This document shows, one piece after another, positions 1 through 6,563 of a stretch of 9,864 bases of DNA. This stretch comes from CAYHZL01 sp964361075. Lineage in GTDB: Bacteria > Bacteroidota > Ignavibacteria > UBA10030 > UBA8401. Made by a program: the position numbers and the translations under genes. How positions within the stretch are numbered: the first letter of the stretch is position 1; each line of letters starts with the position of its first letter. The stretch lies in the NCBI GenBank assembly GCA_964361075.1, contig CAYHZL010000133.1:1-9864 (forward strand), in the 5' to 3' direction. The notes below the pieces were generated by a model. The model was given only the letters and a program-made list of their open reading frames with translations. It was not told the DNA's origin and made no database searches.

Positions 1-10
1 ACTTACAGCC

Positions 11-175
11 TAACCCCCTTTTTGCCGAGTGCATCCCTTCGGGACAAGGGGGAATCCTTGCTTTAAATCCCCCTTGAAAAGGGGGTGTCCCGATTTGCTT
101 TTTAATCGGGACGGGGGATTCGTTTTTGTTCTTTGGAAATACTGAAATTACAAAAAACACGCTGAGGGGTTACAA
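11..175 (-). repeat. Interspersed G/C-tract hairpin repeat, copy 1
   Basis: This gene-free stretch downstream of ftsE is made of short hairpins. CCCCCTT/AAGGGGG pair at 69-75 and 79-85 around a GAA loop. A 9-bp stem GTCCCGATT/AATCGGGAC pairs 87-95 with 104-112. A smaller TCCC/GGGA hairpin lies at 34-44. The reverse complement of 6259-6419 matches it almost base for base: over 64-126 I count only two differences, and the block TTTGGAAATACTGAAATTA (132-150) is identical. The copies differ by a 22-bp module present here at 23-44 and absent at that site in the other copy. They also differ by a 4-bp indel near 128-131 and a diverged stretch at about 54-64. No protein is encoded. It is probably a non-autonomous dispersed repeat; the strand given is arbitrary. 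The true left limit may lie beyond the window. Confidence 0.85.
69..112 (-). terminator. Hairpin pair downstream of ftsE, possible transcript end
   Basis: Two strong stem-loops (7 bp at 69-85 and 9 bp at 87-112) lie about 80 bp after the ftsE stop codon. They could end or stabilise the 3' end of the GWxTD-pdxA-ftsE transcript. In the direction of transcription no clean run of U follows either stem, only ATTTAAA after the second, so this is not a canonical intrinsic terminator. The hairpins are also part of a dispersed repeat, so any terminator role may be incidental. Confidence 0.25.
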
Positions 176-194
176 TAGTTTCTTCTGAAATTAG

Positions 195-860
195 TTACGT
201 TTTAAATTGTACTTCACTTGCTTTGTGATCTTTAATTTGTACAACCCGCCCGTTTGCTTTTCGTATCAAATCATAATTGTGTGTTGTCAACACAACGGTC
301 ATACCTTTCATATTAATATCCATCAGCAATTTTAGAATATCTAACGAAGTGGCAGGGTCGAGATTTCCTGTCGGTTCATCAGCGAGAAGTAAAAACGGCT
401 CGTTTACCAAAGCGCGTGCGATGGCTACTCGCTGCTGCTCGCCGCCGGAAAGCTGATGCGGCATGTTGTAACGTTTGTGGCTCAGACCAACAAGTGCAAG
501 AACCTTTGATACTTTTTTTCTGATATCAAACGATTTTGTACCGGTAACGTAGAGTGAGAATGCAACATTATCGTACACAGAACGATCTTCAAGTAATTTA
601 AAATCTTGAAAAATAATTCCAAGTTTTCTGCGTAACAGAGGAATTTCTTTTTGTTTAATAGTGACGGAAGAAAATTCACCGATACGAACCTTTCCTTCCT
701 GCGGTATTAAATCCATGTACATCAGACGTAACAGTGTGCTTTTGCCGCTGCCCGAAGCGCCGACGACTGCAACGAACTCGCCGGGTTTAATTTCAAGCGA
801 AAGATTTTCCAATACACTTTGCTTGTCGAAACTAATACTCACATTTGAAATTGTTACCAT
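195..860 (-). CDS. ftsE: FtsE-type ABC transporter ATP-binding protein
   Basis: A 221-residue ATPase, the normal length for FtsE, the cytoplasmic partner of the membrane protein FtsX. In the family, FtsEX acts at the division septum and couples ATP hydrolysis to control of cell-wall hydrolases. All ABC motifs are present: Walker A GASGSGKST (34-42), Q-loop Q85 in IIFQDFKLL, signature LSGGEQQRVAIARAL (137-151), Walker B LLLADEP (157-163) with catalytic E162, and the switch His H194. The 'FQDFKLL' Q-loop is typical of FtsE rather than LolD or MacB, although those close relatives cannot be fully excluded. The ATG lies 3 bp after the pdxA stop, which points to co-transcription and probable translational coupling. 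No ftsX follows in the 194 bp left in the window, where there is only repeat DNA, so the partner gene must be elsewhere. Confidence 0.88.
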   Translation of the reverse strand: MVTISNVSISFDKQSVLENLSLEIKPGEFVAVVGASGSGKSTLLRLMYMDLIPQEGKVRIGEFSSVTIKQKEIPLLRRKLGIIFQDFKLLEDRSVYDNVAFSLYVTGTKSFDIRKKVSKVLALVGLSHKRYNMPHQLSGGEQQRVAIARALVNEPFLLLADEPTGNLDPATSLDILKLLMDINMKGMTVVLTTHNYDLIRKANGRVVQIKDHKASEVQFKT

Positions 861-863
861 AAC

Positions 864-1862
864 TTATTTCTTCTTTCTGTTTTCAATGATTGAAGCAGCG
901 GTAAGAATTGCCGAGATCATACTGCCGGTATTGGCAATTCCTTTTCCGGCAATGTTGAACGCCGTACCATGATCCGGCGATGTCCGAATAATTTTTAATC
1001 CCGCAGAATAATTTACTCCATCATCGAACCCAGTCATTTTTAACGGAATCAATCCTTGGTCGTGATACATTGCGAGCACAGCATCATATTTCTTTGGCGA
1101 GTAGGTTGCGAAAAAACCATCGGCAGGAAACGGACCGGATACATTGATTCCTTTTTCACGTGCTTTATTTATTGCCGGAATAATGATTTCTTTTTCTTCC
1201 GTGCCAAGCAATCCATTCTCGCCGGCATGAGGATTTAATCCGAGTACGGCGATGGAGGGTTTCGCAACAGCGAAATCATTTTTTAATGTGGTGCTGATAG
1301 TTTCCAGCTTTTCGATGATGCGTTCAAAAAAAATATTTTCAGCAACGTTGCGAAGCGGCAAGTGAATTGTTGCCAGACCAACACGCATTGTTTTGGAAAG
1401 CAGCATCATTGTAACGCGATCGGAACGACTGAGCAGGGCAAGCATTTCTGTTTGTCCCGGGAAATTATATCCGGCGAGACGCAGTGCTTCTTTTGAAACA
1501 GGCGCCGTTACCATGGCATCAACTTCATTTTCAAGACACAGTTTAACAGAACGTTCCAATGCAACACCAGCGCACACACCTGCATCGGGCGCTGTTTTAC
1601 CGAGTTGAATATTTTTTTCTGTGGCAGCATGAACATTGAGAACGCGAATTGCACGCGGGGGAATTTTTGCTGTGAGTGAATCTGTACTGACTAATTCTAC
1701 ATCAAGAGAAAATTTTTTAGCGAAAAACTGAAATATTGTATGTGAGCCGATTAGTACCGGTTTAATTTTTTTTCGTACAGCGGTGTTCATAATGCTTTTT
1801 AAAACAATTTCAGGACCGATGCCGTTAAAATCTCCGATGGTAAGCGCAATTGTAGGGGTCAT
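864..1862 (-). CDS. pdxA: 4-hydroxythreonine-4-phosphate dehydrogenase
   Basis: A 332-residue protein matching full-length PdxA. This enzyme oxidises 4-phosphohydroxy-L-threonine with NAD(P); the product decarboxylates to 3-amino-2-oxopropyl phosphate, which PdxJ condenses with deoxyxylulose 5-phosphate to form pyridoxine phosphate. The three metal-binding histidines are in the expected places: H167 in ATIHLPL, H212 in LNPHAGE and H267 in MYHDQG. The N-terminal GDFNGIGPE (10-18) replaces the usual GDPAGIGPE, and ADGFF (247-251) replaces ADTLF; both resemble Bacteroidota versions. The C-terminal TSPDHGTAFNIAGKG block (294-308) is intact. The start codon overlaps the stop of the upstream GWxTD gene by one base (TAATG), with a weak GGAAAA upstream, so translation is probably coupled. 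ftsE follows 3 bp after the stop. Confidence 0.95.
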   Translation of the reverse strand: MTPTIALTIGDFNGIGPEIVLKSIMNTAVRKKIKPVLIGSHTIFQFFAKKFSLDVELVSTDSLTAKIPPRAIRVLNVHAATEKNIQLGKTAPDAGVCAGVALERSVKLCLENEVDAMVTAPVSKEALRLAGYNFPGQTEMLALLSRSDRVTMMLLSKTMRVGLATIHLPLRNVAENIFFERIIEKLETISTTLKNDFAVAKPSIAVLGLNPHAGENGLLGTEEKEIIIPAINKAREKGINVSGPFPADGFFATYSPKKYDAVLAMYHDQGLIPLKMTGFDDGVNYSAGLKIIRTSPDHGTAFNIAGKGIANTGSMISAILTAASIIENRKKK

Positions 1863-3244
1863 TATTTTTCCGAAAGTATCAGTTTATAGTTTCCTTGTTT
1901 CGTTGGGTCTTCAAAAACAAATTGTTTATTCAGTGATTTATATTTCCAAATTTCTTTTGGAGAGCCGGATGTTGCAAGCACACGTTCAGTCGAATTCGGT
2001 GCGCCGTATAAAATATATATTTTCCCGCGATCGGTGAGAGCGCCATTTTCATCACGCAACGTACGAAAAGCAACAAAGGCATAATCAACACGACGAAAAT
2101 ATTCTGCCAATTGTTCGTTGTATGCTGTTGTTGGTGTTGGGTCTCGTTGTTTCCAGAATTTTTCAAATTTTTCAATACGTGTTGCGCGGCTGCCGCTTTG
2201 CAAATTTGAAAAATCATCCGCTGTCGTGATGTAGCGCGTTACTGAAATGGCAAGATCTAAATTATTGAGCGAGACCGGCATAGTGAGCCACAGCAGTGAA
2301 AATGTTGTTGACAGTGTTGCAGTATCCGGAGCGGGTAGATATATCGTTAATAGATAACGCCCTTGCGGAACGTGTTCGCTTTGCACCGTGAAGTACGCAA
2401 GTGCATTGGATGAACTATGTTTACCATCAGCAACAATTTTATTGTTTTGCATTTCGCGAAATGATAGCACTGCATTCGAACGAACTGATACAGCAACCGT
2501 TGTATCAGCAAAAAGAATGTGCGTTTTTTCCGGACGCAGTTGTTGCAATGTGTAGCGAATTGTTGGTGGCTGAACAGTATTCTTCAACGAAAAGACGACG
2601 CCAAAATTTTTTGCGAATATTGCATTGCCTGCAAGATTCAACATTTCAAATTGTGTCGAATCGGAAAGTGATGCAATTGGTTGAACAAATGTAAAAGAGG
2701 ATCGGATGTTTGAAGCTGACAGATACTTTTGAGTTTGCAACACCTGTTTATTTCGATAGGGCTGCTTCTGAGATTCTTTATCTTCGATTTGATAGATCGC
2801 AGTATATTTTCCTTTAGGAAGTGTGAACGACATGCAGCCCTGCGCATATTTCGCGCGAAGGTGAGCAATAGTGTTATCATCCGAATCGAATGTAAGCGAA
2901 TTGAAATGCCGTGCGATTGATGTTTCCGTTGAGTCGAGTAATTCGATCACAACTTCGCCGTGTGCAGTATAATTTGTTTGATGGTTGCTTGTTGGTTTTG
3001 AAAAAATAAAATAATCATATCGGATGCGGTACAGAATATTTATCTGAACAGTATCAGAATCGGCGGCTGTGTAGTGTTCTTCGAAGCCGATGACGTCGGT
3101 CGGTATTTTTATTTTCGGTTCGTCTTCCTGTGCAAAAGTAAAACAAGGGAAAAGGATGAGGACAATCCAAAACAATGCGAGAAACTTTAGTGTGATGCCA
3201 TTTCGAGGAATGGCAGATGCAAAACATATTGTTAGATATTTCAT
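1862..3244 (-). CDS. Secreted GWxTD-domain protein with altered signature
   Basis: Function unknown. I chose the ATG at 3244 (460 residues). The frame is open to an ATG at 3304, but that start would overlap the upstream oxidase gene. The N-terminus has a basic stretch, a hydrophobic segment LKFLALFWIVLILFPCFTFA (about residues 19-38) and then AQEDEP, which fits a signal peptide cleaved after FA; an uncleaved membrane anchor is the alternative. The middle is a beta-rich region of about 300 residues. The C-terminus matches the GWxTD family: a helical part with FEKFWKQRDPTP (360-371) and NEQLAEYFRRVDYA (376-389), then TDRGKIYILYGAP (404-416) and IWKYKSL. The name-giving Gly-Trp-x-Thr-Asp reads Gly-Ala-Leu-Thr-Asp here. 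The family is common in FCB-group genomes and related phyla. The gene starts 13 bp after the oxidase stop and ends in the pdxA start. Confidence 0.8.
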   Translation of the reverse strand: MKYLTICFASAIPRNGITLKFLALFWIVLILFPCFTFAQEDEPKIKIPTDVIGFEEHYTAADSDTVQINILYRIRYDYFIFSKPTSNHQTNYTAHGEVVIELLDSTETSIARHFNSLTFDSDDNTIAHLRAKYAQGCMSFTLPKGKYTAIYQIEDKESQKQPYRNKQVLQTQKYLSASNIRSSFTFVQPIASLSDSTQFEMLNLAGNAIFAKNFGVVFSLKNTVQPPTIRYTLQQLRPEKTHILFADTTVAVSVRSNAVLSFREMQNNKIVADGKHSSSNALAYFTVQSEHVPQGRYLLTIYLPAPDTATLSTTFSLLWLTMPVSLNNLDLAISVTRYITTADDFSNLQSGSRATRIEKFEKFWKQRDPTPTTAYNEQLAEYFRRVDYAFVAFRTLRDENGALTDRGKIYILYGAPNSTERVLATSGSPKEIWKYKSLNKQFVFEDPTKQGNYKLILSEK

Positions 3245-3257
3245 GGCACTATTCACT

Positions 3258-4829
3258 TTATACATATTTAATATCATGAAGAAAAAATCCATCTTGTTTC
3301 CCAATGATTTTGTTTGGATTTAAAATATTGTTCGGATCAAAAATATTTTTCACATCCTTAAAGATTGCGTAGATGTCTGTGCCGACTGCGCGTTCTAGAA
3401 AAGGAGTGCGTATATATCCATCGCCATGCTCGCCCGAGAGTGTTCCCCCTAATTGAATGGTTAAGTCAAAAACATCGCGCGCGGCACATTCAATTTTTTC
3501 TTGTCCTTCATGTGTTTCTATTGCAACGTATGTTGAACAATGAATGTTCCCAGTTCCTGCATGCCCATATAATCGAAAAGGAATATTGTAGGATGTAAGA
3601 ATGCGTTGTACACCCGAAAGATATTTCGCCAACTGTGCAACAGGGACGGCGCCGTCTTCAATGATAGAAGTTTTACGCAGCACCGAAGGCATCGTATTTA
3701 ATTTTGCAGCAACTTCTTCGCGCAACTCCCAAACAGCATTTTGTTCCTCGTGAGAAAAAAGCTGCCGGTGCCGCAACATCAAGTTTTTCTTTTTCAAAAC
3801 AGCGAGAAGATTTTCAGCGGATGATTGAACTGTTTCCTTTGACTGCCCTTCAAATTGAATTGCAAGCATTGCTTGAAATTCGCCGCCGAGAAAGCTGTCA
3901 ATCGTTTCGTTAATTCCTGTGCCAACTTCCGCATACGATTTATCGAGCAGTTCAATTGCGTCTGGAGAAAATTCAAGCGCAAGCAACGTTGCTTCAGCAG
4001 TTTTTTCGTAACTATCAAAGTAAGCGATGAATGTTGCACTTTCTGTCGGAACATCATACATATTAAACGTTGCTTCTGTAACAACAGCAAGCGTTCCTTC
4101 CGAACCACAAAGCAGACGCAACATATTTAGATTATCATTACGCAATGCTTCATAAATATTATAGCCGCTCGAAAACTTCACCGCCTTCGGAACATTCGCT
4201 TGGATTAAAAGTTGATTGTGCTTGAGAAGATTTTTTGTGCGTTCTACAATTGATGTGCCGAATGGAGAAAGAATATTATTGCTTTCATTGTTGAACAACT
4301 GCGCGGCATCGCCGTTGGAAAGAACAACAGTTGCGCTGCGGATTTCATTTTTAGTTGCGCCATATTTAATGCCGTGCGGTCCGGCAGCATTTGTCGCAAT
4401 GTTGCCGCCAATGGTACATTTTTTCGCGCTCTGAGGATCAATGGGATAATATTTTTTGTGTGGTGCGAGCGTTTGATTGAGTGTTGCCGTAATGCAACCG
4501 GGTTGTGTAGTAATGGTTGAAAGATCATCGGCAATCTTCACAATGGCATTCATATATTTTGTGAAGTCGAGAATGATGCCCATGCCAAGCGCTTGCCCAA
4601 CCAAACCAGTTGCGCCGCCACGAGGAATGAGAGCAATTCCTTCTTTATTACAGAAGCGAACAATGCGGGAAACATCTTCAGCATGTTTCGGTGCAACCAC
4701 GCCAAGCGGCATTACTTTATACAAGCATGTGGCTGTGCTGTACGTAGTGCGCGTTTCGAAATCGAACCATGCATCGCCTTCAATTAGTAACGCTATCTTT
4801 TTTTTCTGATTGTCTGAAAGTGGAAACAT
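3258..4829 (-). CDS. FAD-linked oxidase, GlcD/D-lactate dehydrogenase type
   Basis: A 523-residue flavoprotein of the VAO/PCMH family that probably oxidises a 2-hydroxyacid such as D-lactate, glycolate or D-2-hydroxyglutarate. The FAD-binding half (about 38-260) carries IPRGGATGLVGQA (68-80), GGNIATNAAGPHGIKYGAT (141-159) and LCGSEGTLAVVTEATF (240-255). The C-terminal FAD-oxidase domain has the metal/substrate region YGHAGTGNIH (421-430), LSGEHGDGYIR (464-474) and the family ending FDPNNILNPNKI (497-508). It lacks the iron-sulfur C-terminal extension of the roughly 1000-residue YdiJ-like forms, so any GlcF-like electron-transfer partner would be encoded elsewhere; none is adjacent. The substrate cannot be read from sequence. 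The start has only a weak ribosome-binding site. It lies 81 bp downstream of serA on the same strand and may be read through from it. Confidence 0.85.
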   Translation of the reverse strand: MFPLSDNQKKKIALLIEGDAWFDFETRTTYSTATCLYKVMPLGVVAPKHAEDVSRIVRFCNKEGIALIPRGGATGLVGQALGMGIILDFTKYMNAIVKIADDLSTITTQPGCITATLNQTLAPHKKYYPIDPQSAKKCTIGGNIATNAAGPHGIKYGATKNEIRSATVVLSNGDAAQLFNNESNNILSPFGTSIVERTKNLLKHNQLLIQANVPKAVKFSSGYNIYEALRNDNLNMLRLLCGSEGTLAVVTEATFNMYDVPTESATFIAYFDSYEKTAEATLLALEFSPDAIELLDKSYAEVGTGINETIDSFLGGEFQAMLAIQFEGQSKETVQSSAENLLAVLKKKNLMLRHRQLFSHEEQNAVWELREEVAAKLNTMPSVLRKTSIIEDGAVPVAQLAKYLSGVQRILTSYNIPFRLYGHAGTGNIHCSTYVAIETHEGQEKIECAARDVFDLTIQLGGTLSGEHGDGYIRTPFLERAVGTDIYAIFKDVKNIFDPNNILNPNKIIGKQDGFFLHDIKYV

Positions 4830-4910
4830 TCTGTCATCAAGATAAAAAGATAGCGTCCGAATTGCAAGGAAGCTTGCGGTGTGCTGATTGAAAACGCTGT
4901 ACTATTTTTT

Positions 4911-6110
4911 CTACAATTCCACTAACGCTGCTTGAATTACTTCTTCACTGCGCCGACGAATTGAAGTTAACACCGCATCGGTTGGCTGTGCGTCAAGTTT
5001 TAATGTGCAGCACGCCGTTTGTTGTCCTTCAAAAATTACATTTTCAATTTCCTGCACGTTGATGTTTGCAAATTTCAAATCATCAAGCACATTGGCGAGC
5101 ACACCCGGTTTATCAAAATGGCGGACAATCATTTGGTACGTTGCAGCAGTTTTCTTTGCACGGTTTACCCAATTGCGTACTGTGCCGAGTTCTTTATATT
5201 GTTTGATAATTGCAACAACTTCATCTGCAACGGCATTTTGTGCCTGCTCTGTTGAAGCGCCGATGTGATGCGTTCCGTACACATTGGGCAGTGTTGCAAG
5301 TTTGTTGGTGAAGGGTGATGATTTATCTTCCGGCTCGCCTGAAAAGACATCCGCGCCGACTCTTATTTTTCCATCGCGTGCCGCTTCAAACAGTGCCTCT
5401 TCATCAACAATTTCCCAGCGCGATGTATTAAGGAAGATGGTGCGAGGTTTCATTGATTCGATAATTTTCCTGTTGATGATATTTTTTGTTTCCGGCTTCA
5501 TTGCAAGGTGAACAGAAATAATATCGCATTGCGGAACAAGCTCTTCAATAAATTCTGCACACTCAACACCAAGTTGTTCTGCCTTTTCAGGCGTGAGCGA
5601 GCGCGACCATGCAATCACTTTTAAGCCCAACGCTTTTGCACGATGTATAACTTCTTTTCCAATTTGCCCGACACCGATAATGCCGATTGTTTTTCCGAAG
5701 AGACCATCAGCTTTGGAGTATTCACTTTTATTCCATTTGCCGTTACGCAGGTCAACGACATTCTCAACAACTCTGCGATCGAGTGCGAGAAGAAGCGCGA
5801 TAGTGAGTTCTGCAACAGCGATGGAATTTTTTCCCGGACAGTTGGAAACATAAATGCCGCGTGCATTTGCAGCCTTCATATCAATATTATTTACACCGGC
5901 ACCGGCACGAATAATAAGCGAGAGATTTTTTGCAGTGGAAATACAATCTGCATGAACCTCTGTTGAACGCACAATGATAATATTTGCATCGTCAACTGCT
6001 GCGGCAAGTTCATCTGCCTTTAGTTTGGGCTTGGACACAACTGAAAAACCGAGCGCTGTAAATGTATCAATGGTGAATTGCGGAAGAGAATCTGCGATAA
6101 GGACTTTCAT
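4911..6110 (-). CDS. serA: D-3-phosphoglycerate dehydrogenase with ACT domain
   Basis: A 399-residue enzyme for the first step of serine synthesis: NAD-dependent oxidation of 3-phosphoglycerate to phosphohydroxypyruvate. The flanking catalytic domain is followed by a Rossmann domain with TIGIIGVGQIG (141-151), then the catalytic Arg R231, Glu E259 (DVFSGEP) and His H282 (THHIGAST). The C-terminal 80 residues from about 325 (MIVRHFDKPGVLANVLDDL) form an ACT domain, the usual site of serine feedback. The length fits the short (about 400-residue) SerA class. One oddity is NTSRWEIVDEEAL (228-240): the residue after the catalytic Arg is normally Gly but is Trp here (codon TGG, one base from GGG). 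The ATG at 6110 is preceded by AAAGGAAAAAAT, the best ribosome-binding site in the window. A specialised 2-hydroxyacid dehydrogenase with another substrate is the alternative. Confidence 0.85.
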   Translation of the reverse strand: MKVLIADSLPQFTIDTFTALGFSVVSKPKLKADELAAAVDDANIIIVRSTEVHADCISTAKNLSLIIRAGAGVNNIDMKAANARGIYVSNCPGKNSIAVAELTIALLLALDRRVVENVVDLRNGKWNKSEYSKADGLFGKTIGIIGVGQIGKEVIHRAKALGLKVIAWSRSLTPEKAEQLGVECAEFIEELVPQCDIISVHLAMKPETKNIINRKIIESMKPRTIFLNTSRWEIVDEEALFEAARDGKIRVGADVFSGEPEDKSSPFTNKLATLPNVYGTHHIGASTEQAQNAVADEVVAIIKQYKELGTVRNWVNRAKKTAATYQMIVRHFDKPGVLANVLDDLKFANINVQEIENVIFEGQQTACCTLKLDAQPTDAVLTSIRRRSEEVIQAALVEL

Positions 6111-6124
6111 ATTTTTTCCTTTCC
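6111..6124 (-). promoter_or_regulatory. Shine-Dalgarno site of serA
   Basis: On the coding strand the sequence GGAAAGGAAAAAAT ends directly before the serA ATG, placing AAGGA about 7 bases upstream. It is the clearest ribosome-binding site in a window where most starts have none, and it supports the start at 6110. Confidence 0.6.
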
Positions 6125-6145
6125 GTTTATTGTGGGATGGAAACT

Positions 6146-6174
6146 ATATAAACGTACCGAGCATTTGGTTGAAA
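6146..6174 (-). promoter_or_regulatory. serA: Possible serA promoter
   Basis: On the minus strand TTTCAA (6174-6169) and TTATAT (6151-6146) are separated by 17 bases, a sigma-70-like arrangement about 35 bp before the serA start. Both hexamers are imperfect. The gene-free spacer and the strong ribosome-binding site make a promoter here reasonable. It ends about 13 bp from the inverted-repeat element, so the element does not remove it. Confidence 0.35.
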
Positions 6175-6258
6175 TGCAAGACTCGTTAATTAGTTCTCGT
6201 TGAAAAAGTCATTGCGAGCGAATGTTTTTTATGAGCGAAGCAATCTTTCTTTCAAATT

Positions 6259-6419
6259 TTGTAACTACTCAGTGTATTTTTTGTCCCGAATGGATGCCTT
6301 CGGCATAATTTCAGTATTTCCAAAAAAACGAATCCCCCATCCCGATTAAAAAGCAAATCGGGACACCCCCTTTTTAAGGGGGATTTCCTCGCTCTTATTC
6401 CCCCTTGAAAAGGGGGTTA
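6259..6419 (+). repeat. Interspersed G/C-tract hairpin repeat, copy 2
   Basis: This is the reverse-complement partner of 11-175 and forms the core of the larger inverted-repeat structure. It holds three stem-loops: 6340-6363 (TCCCGATT/AATCGGGA), 6366-6382 (CCCCCTT/AAGGGGG) and 6400-6416 (CCCCCTT/AAGGGGG with a GAA loop). Compared with copy 1 it lacks the 22-bp module inside the last hairpin and has a version of the same module at 6284-6305 instead. The flanking 453-bp spacer (6111-6563) contains no credible gene. Confidence 0.85.
6322..6382 (-). terminator. Possible terminator downstream of the beta-CASP gene
   Basis: Read on the minus strand, a CCCCC tract (6382-6378) and two alternative GGGGG tracts (6370-6366 and 6338-6334) flank an 8-bp stem (6363-6340), followed by ATTCG and seven T (6328-6322). 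The longer pairing would place a GC-rich stem five bases before the T run, a loose fit to an intrinsic terminator. The competing short hairpin weakens the case. If it works, it insulates serA from the upstream thioesterase/beta-CASP transcript. Confidence 0.3.
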
Positions 6420-6563
6420 GGGGGATTTTTTGAATAAACAATTACGCTGTGTAGTTACCAAATTTTAAAGATTGCTTCGGCAAAAAACGCCTCGCAATGA
6501 CTATCCGAAGAATATTTCAGTGGGAACTAATTACAGAAAAGAAAAGTAAATACTATTGTGTTG

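Larger units (their letters stand above)
6187..6533. repeat. 347-bp inverted-repeat (MITE-like) structure
   Basis: The spacer between the beta-CASP gene and serA folds back on itself. The outermost bases read TAATTAGTTCtC (6187-6198), against GGGAACTAATTA (6522-6533) on the right. Inward, GTCATTGCGAG (6208-6218) faces CTCGCAATGAC (6491-6501), GAAGCAATCTT (6237-6247) faces AAGATTGCTTC (6468-6478), and GTAACTAC (6261-6268) faces GTAGTTAC (6451-6458). Near the centre CCAAAAAAACGAATCCCCC (6320-6338) faces GGGGGATTTTTT. Each arm also contains its own hairpin, ATTGC...GCAAT. It has no coding capacity and I see no convincing target-site duplication. ATTGCGAG...GAAGCAATC palindromes are, from memory, widespread short dispersed repeats in bacteria. 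The element is probably non-autonomous and moved in trans, if it is mobile at all. Confidence 0.75.

Noticed and set aside
661..972. Plus-strand open frames overlapping ftsE and pdxA, and similar ones across the window.
   Set aside because: They lie opposite or out of frame with well-supported genes, show no family motif, and have low-complexity or Cys/Phe-rich composition typical of antisense reading.
3245..3304. Upstream ATG at 3304 as the start of the GWxTD protein.
   Set aside because: It would overlap the oxidase gene by 47 bp and add 20 residues ahead of a signal peptide. The ATG at 3244 gives normal 13-bp spacing and a better export signal.
4864..4877. GCAAG/CTTGC hairpin in the 81-bp serA-oxidase spacer, considered as a terminator.
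   Set aside because: The stem is only 5 bp and no T run follows on the minus strand. Nothing else in the spacer suggests transcription ends there.
6187..6533. The hairpin-rich spacer considered as a CRISPR array or riboswitch for serA.
   Set aside because: There are no regularly spaced direct repeats with unique spacers. The same core occurs after ftsE in inverted orientation, which fits a dispersed repeat rather than a serA-specific riboswitch.
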